A program made the position numbers and the translations under genes. From contig PXCX01000343.1 in assembly GCA_003565195.1 (NCBI GenBank), forward strand, positions 1 through 15,486: a stretch of 15,486 nucleotides of DNA. The letters run 5' to 3'. Positions 7,075 through 13,818 of the stretch are shown here, piece by piece; position 1 is the stretch's first letter, and the number at the start of each line of letters is the position of its first letter. Below the pieces are notes generated by a model. It saw only the letters and a list, made by a program, of their open reading frames with translations. It did not search any database and was not told the DNA's origin. The stretch comes from PVC group bacterium. GTDB taxonomy: Bacteria > Verrucomicrobiota > Kiritimatiellia > CAIKKV01 > PXCX01.

Positions 7075-7106
7075 ATTATAATACGCCGGCACGGCCAAAA
7101 TGTCAA
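7075..7106 (-). promoter_or_regulatory. Near-consensus sigma-70 promoter of the toxin-antitoxin pair
   Basis: On the minus strand a perfect -35 box TTGACA (7106-7101) is followed after 17 bases by TATTATAAT (7083-7075). This can be read as TATTAT at 17-bp spacing or as a perfect TATAAT at 20-bp spacing. The -35 box overlaps the TGA stop codon of thiH (7103-7105). The predicted transcript would begin about 20 bases before the antitoxin start codon. This is the strongest promoter-like sequence I see in the window. Confidence 0.75.
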
Positions 7107-8209
7107 TTGCTGGTTGAGGACAGCGGTTCGCGATAAATCGCGTCCGTGTTCTTGAGAACCGGCCAGAGACCTTTGGTCTGCAAGGCCTTCGTAAACGTAT
7201 CGATGTCGCGTTGATCGTTCACGTGGAATTGTCCCGCATCGGGTTCGGCGGCGTATTCCGGCTGGTACCCTCCCACGGTTGTACGGCTGGCAACACTCAT
7301 TTTGGTGATTCCCAAACCGGCCAGGTTATCGCGCAGGATCTGGGATTCGCGGGTCGAAAGGACCAATGGAATCTCGGGAAAACAGATTCGCAAGGCCAGC
7401 ACGATTTGGACCAATAACCGGTCGCCGACCGGATGGGGCGGCTGGAATCCGCCGGTTTCGGGACGGATGCGCGGAAAAGAGATTGAGAATCCGGCGCGCC
7501 ACCAGCGGCGCCGCAGGCGTTGCAGATGCGATGCGAGCGCAAGAATGTCGGAAACCGGCGGCGCCAATCCCAGCAATACACCGAGACCCAGATTGCGCAT
7601 ACCGGCTTGCAAGGCATGTTCCGGCGCGGCCAGCCGCGCATGGTAATCGCGCTTGGGTCCCCAGCGATGCATGGCGGCGTAGATGTCGCAATCATACGTT
7701 TCCTGGTAGAGTGTCAGGCCGGTGCAGCCGGCCTTCACGAGACGTGCGTACTCGGAAGCCGACATCGGAAAAACTTCGACTGTGACCGCGTGGAAAAGGT
7801 CGGCGGCTTCACGAACGGCGGTTTCGACGTAATCGATGTCGACCGATTTGTGTCGTTCGCCGGTCAGCAGGAGAATTTCCTGGATCCCCATCGCCGCAAT
7901 GGCCCGCATTTCGGCCTGTCGTTCTTCGGCATTCAAAAAACGGCGGGGTCGTTTGCGGTCGGCGGCGAATCCGCAATAACGACATCCTCCGCTGCAGGCA
8001 TCCGAGAGGTACAGGGGCGTGTACAGGGTGATGGTACGGCCGAAATGACGGCGGGTTAACGAAAGCGCGCGCTGGGCCATCGGCTCGAGCAGGGTTTTTG
8101 CGGCCGGGGACAGCAAGGCCGCCAGATTGCCGGGGTTCGGTTGCTCGGATTCGATTGCGCCAACAACCGCGGATACGGAATAATCGGCGTTGGTTTTGCC
8201 GTTCATCAT
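7103..8209 (-). CDS. thiH: 2-iminoacetate synthase ThiH, 368 aa
   Basis: A radical-SAM lyase that cleaves tyrosine to 2-iminoacetate (dehydroglycine) and p-cresol, supplying the glycine-derived part of the thiazole ring to ThiG. The cluster-binding motif C-x3-C-x2-C is at Cys72, Cys76 and Cys79 in YLSDACSGGCRYCGF. Other family features are LLLTGE (113-118), YQETYD and the C-terminal SVASRTTVGGY followed by FHVNDQRDIDTF. Length is normal. Its start codon overlaps the thiG stop as ATGA (8206-8209), so translation is coupled. ThiH is oxygen-sensitive and replaces the oxidase ThiO mostly in anaerobes and facultative bacteria. Its stop codon is part of the -35 box of the downstream toxin-antitoxin promoter. 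Confidence 0.95.
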   Translation of the reverse strand: MMNGKTNADYSVSAVVGAIESEQPNPGNLAALLSPAAKTLLEPMAQRALSLTRRHFGRTITLYTPLYLSDACSGGCRYCGFAADRKRPRRFLNAEERQAEMRAIAAMGIQEILLLTGERHKSVDIDYVETAVREAADLFHAVTVEVFPMSASEYARLVKAGCTGLTLYQETYDCDIYAAMHRWGPKRDYHARLAAPEHALQAGMRNLGLGVLLGLAPPVSDILALASHLQRLRRRWWRAGFSISFPRIRPETGGFQPPHPVGDRLLVQIVLALRICFPEIPLVLSTRESQILRDNLAGLGITKMSVASRTTVGGYQPEYAAEPDAGQFHVNDQRDIDTFTKALQTKGLWPVLKNTDAIYREPLSSTSN

Positions 8210-8988
8210 GATGGACGGTTAAGAAACGCCGTCAACGGACTGGTTGCCTGGGCTGTATCGCTGCGGCCCATGATTCCGGATTGGAATGCTCGGCGTCCGG
8301 CGCGTACGGCGTCGGCAAACGCTTCCGCCATACCGCCCGGATCGGCGGCGGCGGCAACCGCGCTATTGACCAGAACCGCGTCGCAACCCATTTCCATGGC
8401 TGCCGCTGCTTCCGAGGGCGAGCGCAAGCCGGCATCGACTATGACGGGGACGTTACTGTTCTCGATAATCATCCGCAACAGATGGGCTGTTGCCAATCCC
8501 TGGCCGCTGCCGATGGCGGCGCCCAGCGGCATGACGGCCGCGCACCCGACATCCTCCAGCCTTTTGGCTAAAACCGGGTCGGCCGGCATATAAGGCAAAA
8601 CACTGAAACCATCGGCCGCCAGTTCCCGTGCGGCGTCAAAGGTTTCGATAGGATCCGGCATTAAATGGTGTGGATTGGGATGTATCTCCAATTTCACCAA
8701 ACCGTGTCCGGTCAGTTCACGGCCGATGCGGGCTGCCAGAACCGCTTCCCGGGCATTCATGGCGCCGGATGTGTTCGGCAGTAAAACGAGATCGGGAACT
8801 TGGGAAAGCGGTTCAAACAGGTCATCCGCGCGGTGCTGGCGATTGACACGGCGGATGGCAACGGTGACCAGGCCACTGCCGGAACGCTTGACGGCCTCGA
8901 GCATGGCGGCCGTATCCGCGAATTTTCCGGTCCCCAGCAGGAGCCGCGAAGCCAGCGTATGTCCGCCCAACACCAGTGTGCCTGACAT
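8206..8988 (-). CDS. thiG: Thiazole synthase ThiG, 260 aa
   Basis: It condenses 1-deoxy-D-xylulose 5-phosphate, 2-iminoacetate and ThiS thiocarboxylate into the thiazole phosphate carboxylate. The TIM-barrel core is clear: RLLLGTGKF (15-23), TVAIRRVN (42-49), LPNTSGAMNAREAV, Lys99 in LVKLEI (the imine-forming lysine), DGFSVLPYMP, PLGAAIGSGQG, VPVIVDAGLRSPSEAA and DAVLVNSAVAAA. I place the start at 8988 because GGAGGTGG lies eight bases upstream and the resulting length and N-terminus (MSGTLVLGGHTLASR) fit the family. The frame is open to an ATG at 9024, but that would overlap thiS. The gene begins four bases after the thiS stop and overlaps thiH by 4 nt. Confidence 0.95.
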   Translation of the reverse strand: MSGTLVLGGHTLASRLLLGTGKFADTAAMLEAVKRSGSGLVTVAIRRVNRQHRADDLFEPLSQVPDLVLLPNTSGAMNAREAVLAARIGRELTGHGLVKLEIHPNPHHLMPDPIETFDAARELAADGFSVLPYMPADPVLAKRLEDVGCAAVMPLGAAIGSGQGLATAHLLRMIIENSNVPVIVDAGLRSPSEAAAAMEMGCDAVLVNSAVAAAADPGGMAEAFADAVRAGRRAFQSGIMGRSDTAQATSPLTAFLNRPS

Positions 8989-8992
8989 CGGA

Positions 8993-9193
8993 TCAACCAC
9001 CTCCGGCAAGCGTGAGAATCTCAATGCTGTCGCCTTCCCGTAACCGGCGGGTGGTGGCGTCCTCCATGGGGACCACGTTTTCGTTGAGAACGACCGCGAT
9101 TTTGCGATCGTCCGGATTCAATGCCTGCAACAGGGATTGCAAGCGGTCATCCCCGGCATGCCGGTATTCTTCTCCATTGACGGTCAATTTCAT
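8993..9193 (-). CDS. thiS: Sulfur carrier protein ThiS, 66 aa
   Basis: A small ubiquitin-like carrier whose C-terminal glycine is adenylated and then thiocarboxylated to deliver sulfur to ThiG. The sequence begins MKLTVNGEEY, has the IAVVLNENVVPMED segment and RREGDSIEIL-type ending, and finishes with Ala-Gly-Gly-Gly, so the essential terminal Gly-Gly is intact. Length is as expected. It starts 10 bp after the DUF151 gene; no strong Shine-Dalgarno is seen, so translation may be coupled to that gene. No thiF/moeB-type activating enzyme is in this window. Confidence 0.95.
   Translation of the reverse strand: MKLTVNGEEYRHAGDDRLQSLLQALNPDDRKIAVVLNENVVPMEDATTRRLREGDSIEILTLAGGG
8997..9004 (-). promoter_or_regulatory. 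thiG ribosome binding site formed by the glycine codons of thiS
   Basis: GGAGGTGG, read on the minus strand, is the thiS Gly-Gly-Gly codon run (GGA GGT GGT before TGA). It is a nearly full anti-16S match placed eight bases before the thiG ATG at 8988. It decides the thiG start. Confidence 0.8.
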
Positions 9194-9203
9194 GAATGCG
9201 CGC

Positions 9204-9767
9204 TCAGTTTGCGTCCGCTTTACTTTCGCGTTCCTTAATCAGGTCGCGCAAACGGGCGGCTTCCTCGTAATCTTCTTTTTCGACGGCTTTCGCCAACTTG
9301 GATTGCAATATCTCGGTTTCGGAACGCGGATCCTTTTTTGCCCCCGGTTTCTTATGCGTTGCCTGGTCCGGTTCCTGCAAGACAATGCCGGCGGTTTGCA
9401 TCACGGCCGGCGCCACGAAAATGGGGGAATCGCAGCGTATTGCCAGCGCAATCGCGTCGCTGGGGCGTGCGTCCACCACAAGTTCCTTGTCGTCCCGATC
9501 AAGAATCAAACGCGCGAAAAACGTGCTGTCTGTCAGCTCGGAAATTTCGACGCGTTTCAAATGGGCTCCCAGCGGTTCCAATAGATTCAACATCAGATCA
9601 TGTGTCAACGGTCGCGGCACTGCGATCCCTTCCAGACGAATCGCAATGGCTTGCGCTTCAGGGTTTCCGATGAAAATCGGCAAGGTTCGCTCATCGTCGT
9701 TGCCCTTGAGCAATACGACGGGACCTTTATTGGATAACGACAATCGGAATACCGATACTGGAATCAT
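9204..9767 (-). CDS. DUF151 / bifunctional nuclease (BFN) domain protein with UVR motif, 187 aa
   Basis: The BFN/DUF151 domain occupies about residues 1-125 (MIPVSVFRLSLSNKGPVVLLK, LPIFIGNPEAQAIAI, RPLTHDLMLNLL, LVVDARPSDAIALAIR, PIFVA). Members have been described as nucleases with RNase and DNase activity, or as regulatory proteins. A Lys/Pro-rich linker (136-148) leads to a UvrB/UvrC-like UVR motif (about 152-180, LQSKLAKAVEKEDYEEAARLRDLI), a helical hairpin used for protein contacts. This domain pair is common in bacteria. The start has AAGGAAGGA just upstream, seven bases from the ATG, and its own promoter candidate. It is the first gene of the tight group leading into thiS; any functional link to thiamine is unproven. 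Confidence 0.88.
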   Translation of the reverse strand: MIPVSVFRLSLSNKGPVVLLKGNDDERTLPIFIGNPEAQAIAIRLEGIAVPRPLTHDLMLNLLEPLGAHLKRVEISELTDSTFFARLILDRDDKELVVDARPSDAIALAIRCDSPIFVAPAVMQTAGIVLQEPDQATHKKPGAKKDPRSETEILQSKLAKAVEKEDYEEAARLRDLIKERESKADAN

Positions 9768-9793
9768 GATATATTCCTTCCTTGATTGCTGGT

Positions 9794-9823
9794 ATTATAC
9801 CGAAAAGGGTGACGGAATGCAAA
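9794..9823 (-). promoter_or_regulatory. Candidate sigma-70 promoter for the DUF151-thiSGH group
   Basis: On the minus strand a perfect -10 box TATAAT (9799-9794) is preceded after 18 bases by TTTGCA (9823-9818), four of six matches to the -35 consensus. The -10 box lies inside an odd-centred palindrome GGTATTATACC (9791-9801). The gap between this gene and the preceding SMP-30-like gene is 81 bp, enough for a separate promoter. Confidence 0.5.
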
Positions 9824-9848
9824 CATGCCGAAAATGGTCTTGCGATTG

Positions 9849-10733
9849 TCAGGCACAGCAAATCCGGCTGCGGTATTCCGGCCGTCCCGCGGCACCGGGA
9901 CGTAAACGGAACAAGGCACCGGCTTGCGGATCGGCGTGATCAGGTGTATTGCCGCCGGCCGATGTGGCGTACAAATCGGCAAGATCATTTCCGCCAAATG
10001 CGACACTACTTATTTTGCGCGCCGGCATAAGTATTTGATCCACGATATGGCCTTGCGGATGGTAACGAATGATGCGTCCGCCATCCCAGCGAGCCGACCA
10101 GATGAACCCCTCGTTGTCAATTGTCATGCCGTCCGATCGTCCGAGCGTGGCGGCCTCGGTGACCTCGGTTTGGGTGAACAAGTTTCGCCGCTCGATGTTC
10201 CCGGTTGTGCAATCATAGGCAAAACGATAAATACATGCGGCACCCGAATCGGTGAAATACATGGTTTGTTGATCGGCGCTGAATCCCATGCCGTTGGGGG
10301 TGCGGTATCCCTCGGCGATAAGCTGCCATTTGCCGTCAATTTCAATCCGGTAAAGCCGGCCGTTGTTGCCATTACCCCAGGAAATGGTGCCGGCAAAGAC
10401 GCGTCCGCCGGGGTCGGCGATTACATCGTTGAAACGGGTGTTTTCAAGGTCCGGAATCGATTCGATAACCGTATCGGTTACGCGATCATGCCGGAACCGC
10501 ACCACGTTTCCGCGATCGCGGAACAATAACAGGCTGCCGTCCGCCTGCAGGGTAAACCCGCCGACCGGCCGATCCTCGTAACACATTTCGTGGTGGTGTG
10601 TGGTCGGATTGAATCGATAGAGTCGTCCGGCCGGGATATCCGTCCAGTACAAAAGTTGTTCGTCGGGATGCCACAATGGGTTTTCACCCGTGGCGCAACT
10701 GGTTGGCGCAACGGTCTCAACGTTTACAGACAT
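9849..10733 (-). CDS. SMP-30/gluconolactonase/LRE-like family protein, 294 aa
   Basis: A six-bladed propeller metalloenzyme family that opens sugar lactones or related esters with one divalent metal. All four positions that bind the metal or act in catalysis in SMP-30 proteins can be placed: Glu17 in TGENPLWH, Asn101 in RFNDVIADP, Asn146 in TPNGMGFS and Asp200 in RSDGMTID. Their spacing matches the family. There is no signal peptide, so it should be cytoplasmic. The start at 10733 has no clear Shine-Dalgarno; it lies 18 bp after the preceding gene's stop. It ends with an unusual Cys-Cys-Ala tail. The substrate (gluconolactone, gulonolactone, arabinonolactone or other) is not readable from sequence. 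Confidence 0.88.
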   Translation of the reverse strand: MSVNVETVAPTSCATGENPLWHPDEQLLYWTDIPAGRLYRFNPTTHHHEMCYEDRPVGGFTLQADGSLLLFRDRGNVVRFRHDRVTDTVIESIPDLENTRFNDVIADPGGRVFAGTISWGNGNNGRLYRIEIDGKWQLIAEGYRTPNGMGFSADQQTMYFTDSGAACIYRFAYDCTTGNIERRNLFTQTEVTEAATLGRSDGMTIDNEGFIWSARWDGGRIIRYHPQGHIVDQILMPARKISSVAFGGNDLADLYATSAGGNTPDHADPQAGALFRLRPGAAGRPEYRSRICCA

Positions 10734-10751
10734 GATCAGTTGTTTGCCGTT

Positions 10752-12599
10752 TCAGCGCATCGGTATATCGACCAGTTTGCCCAAGCCGGCGAGAATATTG
10801 GCCGGAATCCTGATTTTTGTTGTTCGGACTCCGTCCTGCATGTAGGTTGCAAAAGTAACCGGGGTCAGGCTTTCTGGATCGGGCCATGCGTCGACAGGTA
10901 GCGGATGTTGTTCTTTCTCAAGTTCGCGCTCGATCATCGCGGTGAACGCGGAAACATTGAGCTGTCCGACCGATGCCATGCCGGGTTCGTAGTTCGTGAA
11001 CAACGGATGCATTTCTGCGGGCCGGACGGTGGCGATATGTTGCGCAAGATTATCGACCGGAGTATCCATGGCGAGTAATACATACGGTCCTGACTGTGCC
11101 AGTTCGTAAACGTTGGTTTGCTGAAATGCCGCCATGATGTCATCGCGCAGGAGGGCGCTGTCGTCATCCACCGGGGCATAGGTTATCGTAAACCGGTGTA
11201 TCGGCTGGTTGAGCGATGGTATGGTCACGGTTTCAGTGCTCAGCTCGCACTTGACGCCGATCAGACGGTAGAATTGGGCATACGCGCCGGTCTCGAACAG
11301 ATACGATATCTGGTCTTTCAGCAGGCGGTGCATGGCGTCCGGGTTCCCGGCCAGGATAATGCATTCGGTCGCCAAGCCGGGGTTCCCGGTATCGTCGCCG
11401 GTCGTGGTGGGCCGCATGCTCGTGGCAATGGTCGTGGGGCCGCATTCACGGATACGTTTGAGCATCGTATCGAATTGTGCAGTCGGCTTGGAGCCCAGCG
11501 TCGCGATGGCAGGCCGCAGGACGTTGCTCATGATGCTCAGGGTCGGCTCCCAATCGGCCACTGTTTCCTGACTTACGATCATGGCGTGTTCGCTGTCGGG
11601 TAACAGCGACAGCAGGTCGGGCGCCGACAACGGGCCGCCGCTGAAACTATTCGCCAGTTTGGTGCCCGGCTCAGCCTCCGAGACCAGGGACACTTGCATC
11701 TGCTCGTCTTGAAAGCCGATGTTGAGTGTCGCGAAAAGGGATTGCTCCAGAGCCTCAAAAATCGTTGCCGATGCGGCATTGATCAGTTCGGACAAAAACG
11801 GGATCGCTTGCGGATGCTCAGCGAGAGCCGGTTGCTGCATTAAACCGATGCCGACGGCACCTTGTGCTGTTCTTGCGTAAAGCTTGGCGATAGTTCCGTA
11901 GTTCTGCCAGATGCGCCGCAAATTCAAAGTTACCGCGAAATCCCCGTCTATGGGCGCCTGCGCAATCTCCCGGAGTTTAGCCGAGATAGGTGAGGCTACT
12001 GCCAGATCGGCATGTTCCCAAGCCAGCAGGGTTGATTCTGGGCACCCTTCGACCGAGGCGAAATGCGATGGCAGAAACGAAGTTGAAGAATCGATTGCGG
12101 AAGCCCGCAACGGCAGTAGTGCGATAAGATCCGGTGTCGATATAATCGGATCCGGTTTCCATGCGAACAATGCGGCGTTGCCGTCGGATCGGGCATGCTG
12201 CGGATTCATTCCGGCGTCCGCCATCGCGTTGGAGAGCATGGTGGGATCGAGTTCAGGTTGTACGGTTTGCAAAAAACTTCCCAGACGCTCAGGGAAATTG
12301 CGCATATCGCGAATACGCAAGAGGCCCAGCAGGTTAGGCTGATCCATGGGAATAGGTGATGTGGCCATCTTGACCGGTTCCGCGGGCATTGTATCCGGAA
12401 CGGTCGGCATCGTGACGACGGGAACGTCAGGTTCTATCGGTGTAACCGGTTCCGGCGGCCGGCGTGTGATCGCAATCACGATCAGCAAGGCGATCGCAAT
12501 CAAAAGTACCACAAAAAATTTCTTCCGTCCGGTGCCCGGAACGGATGGTTGGGTAGTATCGGCTGCCTCGGTTGTCTCGGGTTGAGTTGACTTTTCCAT
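10752..12599 (-). CDS. Single-pass membrane-anchored protein of unknown function, 615 aa
   Basis: I do not recognise this protein. I place the start at the ATG at 12599, which has AAAGGA six bases upstream; the frame is open to 12890, but that extension runs into the epimerase gene. A short polar N-terminus (1-24) is followed by Arg-Lys-Lys, one hydrophobic helix (about 28-44, FFVVLLIAIALLIVIAI) and Arg-Arg. A Pro/Val-rich linker (about 48-85, with PEPVTPIEPDVPVVTMP) then leads to a ~520-residue soluble part. That part has mixed alpha/beta character, four scattered cysteines, LLPLRAS/LLSLLPDSEHAMIV-like segments that hint at an internal duplication, and no enzyme motif I can name. A signal-anchor with a periplasmic domain is the likeliest topology. 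Large anchored proteins of this style (DUF3352-like) are known in Planctomycetes, but the match is only impressionistic. It lies between the epimerase and SMP-30-like genes. Confidence 0.75.
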   Translation of the reverse strand: MEKSTQPETTEAADTTQPSVPGTGRKKFFVVLLIAIALLIVIAITRRPPEPVTPIEPDVPVVTMPTVPDTMPAEPVKMATSPIPMDQPNLLGLLRIRDMRNFPERLGSFLQTVQPELDPTMLSNAMADAGMNPQHARSDGNAALFAWKPDPIISTPDLIALLPLRASAIDSSTSFLPSHFASVEGCPESTLLAWEHADLAVASPISAKLREIAQAPIDGDFAVTLNLRRIWQNYGTIAKLYARTAQGAVGIGLMQQPALAEHPQAIPFLSELINAASATIFEALEQSLFATLNIGFQDEQMQVSLVSEAEPGTKLANSFSGGPLSAPDLLSLLPDSEHAMIVSQETVADWEPTLSIMSNVLRPAIATLGSKPTAQFDTMLKRIRECGPTTIATSMRPTTTGDDTGNPGLATECIILAGNPDAMHRLLKDQISYLFETGAYAQFYRLIGVKCELSTETVTIPSLNQPIHRFTITYAPVDDDSALLRDDIMAAFQQTNVYELAQSGPYVLLAMDTPVDNLAQHIATVRPAEMHPLFTNYEPGMASVGQLNVSAFTAMIERELEKEQHPLPVDAWPDPESLTPVTFATYMQDGVRTTKIRIPANILAGLGKLVDIPMR

Positions 12600-12651
12600 G
12601 ACGTATCCTTTCAGTAAGTTTGATTGGCTGGCTGGTTCGGCGGGACTTAAT

Positions 12652-13620
12652 CTAATTTTCGTTCTTTCGGGCTGCAACGACTTGGCGGGCGATCCATGGG
12701 TAGGTTTGGCGGATTCCTTCTTCGAGACTGAAGCGGGACTGCCAGCCCAGGGAATATATGCGTTGATTGCTGAAATTACGGGACTGAACACCGACCGGGC
12801 CCTCGATGTGCCGGATCTTGATTTTCTTGTTGGCAACTTTGGCGACGGTTTCAGCCAGTTCATCGACACTGACATACTGCGGACACCCAATATTGACGCC
12901 GCCGTGCAAATCCGATTGCATCAACATGAAAATTCCGTCAACCATATCGTCAACATACGTATACGAACGCACGGCCGAACCGTCGCCCCAGACCTCGATG
13001 ACGCCCTGATCTTCGGCTTCGGCAATTTTACGGCAAAGCGCTGCGGGCGCTTTCTCCCGGCCGCCTCGCCAGGTGCCTTCCGGTCCGTAACAATTCTGGA
13101 ATCGTGCGATCCGTACCTTGATTCCGAACCGCCGTTCATAGGCCTGGGCCATCCGTTCGGCATAAAGTTTTTCCCAACCGTATTCGTTATCCGGATTGGC
13201 CGGAATCGCCTGCGCCTCAGTCATTTCAGGTTCGCCCGGCTGCATATCGCGATAGACGCAAACCGACGACGAGAAAAAGTAACGAGGAATTTCCAGAGTT
13301 GCGGCGGCATCTATCAGGTGAATGTTGACAAGGGCACTGTTGTGCATGATCTCACATTCTGCCGAGTGAATAAAACCCATGCCGCCCATGTCTGCCGCCA
13401 ACTGATAGGCTTCATCCACGGCGCGACCGTTAACGGTCAATGACTTGTATGCGTTTGCGGCTTCTCGCAAATCCAGAATCAGGAACTCGTCCGCCGCCGT
13501 GGGTCCAAATTCGGGGTTTTTCAGATCAACACCACGAACCCAGTATCCTTCTTGCTTTAGTTTCTTGACCAAGTGCGATCCGATAAAACCGCCTGCACCG
13601 CATACCACTGCTTTTTTCAT
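12652..13620 (-). CDS. GDP-mannose 3,5-epimerase-like SDR, 322 aa
   Basis: An extended short-chain dehydrogenase/reductase. The NAD-binding motif GAGGFIGSHL is at 8-17. It carries the marks of plant GDP-mannose 3,5-epimerase (GME): ADMGGMGFI (76-84), SSSVCVY with Cys121, EYGWEKL with Tyr147 and Lys151, GTWRGGREKAPAALCRK (182-198) with Lys190, and EVWGDGSAVRSYTYVDDMVDG. These match the GME catalytic Cys, Tyr-x3-Lys and Lys residues. GME converts GDP-D-mannose to GDP-L-galactose and GDP-L-gulose. Bacterial homologues occur in sugar-nucleotide and antibiotic-sugar pathways. The start has GGAG five bases upstream and a 198-bp divergent region before fabG. It is the first gene of the minus-strand run. 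Substrate is inferred from family motifs only; UDP-sugar use is less likely. Confidence 0.87.
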   Translation of the reverse strand: MKKAVVCGAGGFIGSHLVKKLKQEGYWVRGVDLKNPEFGPTAADEFLILDLREAANAYKSLTVNGRAVDEAYQLAADMGGMGFIHSAECEIMHNSALVNIHLIDAAATLEIPRYFFSSSVCVYRDMQPGEPEMTEAQAIPANPDNEYGWEKLYAERMAQAYERRFGIKVRIARFQNCYGPEGTWRGGREKAPAALCRKIAEAEDQGVIEVWGDGSAVRSYTYVDDMVDGIFMLMQSDLHGGVNIGCPQYVSVDELAETVAKVANKKIKIRHIEGPVGVQSRNFSNQRIYSLGWQSRFSLEEGIRQTYPWIARQVVAARKNEN

Positions 13621-13676
13621 GTGCGCTCCAGCTCCTTATGTTTTCATCCACGTCTGAAATACCATAAACGATTCGA

Positions 13677-13703
13677 AAAATATAGGCAAGAGTAATTTGT
13701 CAA
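13677..13703 (-). promoter_or_regulatory. Candidate promoter for the epimerase gene
   Basis: On the minus strand a perfect TTGACA (13703-13698) is followed after 15 bases by TATTTT (13682-13677). The spacing is shorter than ideal. It lies about 57 bases before the epimerase start codon in AT-rich DNA. Confidence 0.4.
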
Positions 13704-13738
13704 TATTTGTCGATCGCGCCGTTTTGTTGATTATGGCA

Positions 13739-13766
13739 TTGAATTATTGCTGTATGTTGGTATGAT
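13739..13766 (+). promoter_or_regulatory. Candidate promoter for fabG
   Basis: TTGAAT (13739-13744) and TATGAT (13761-13766) are separated by 16 bases and match sigma-70 consensus at four and five positions. The start codon lies about 50 bases downstream. Between them, CGGCATCA occurs twice as a direct repeat (13773-13780 and 13787-13794, 14-bp period). Confidence 0.45.
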
Positions 13767-13818
13767 GTTTTTCGGCATCAGATTTCCGGCATCACCATTT
13801 ACGGAGTAAGAGATAGTC

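Noticed and set aside
7297..7785. Long overlapping frames on both strands within thiH, thiG and the propeller gene
   Set aside because: They are out-of-frame shadows of GC-rich coding sequence with Arg/Pro/Ala-rich low-complexity translations and no family motifs.
8989..9024. Upstream ATG at 9024 as thiG start
   Set aside because: It lies inside thiS; GGAGGTGG and family length both favour 8988.
12600..12890. N-terminal extension of the membrane-anchored protein frame to 12890
   Set aside because: It would overlap the well-supported epimerase gene, and a good ribosome binding site marks the start at 12599.
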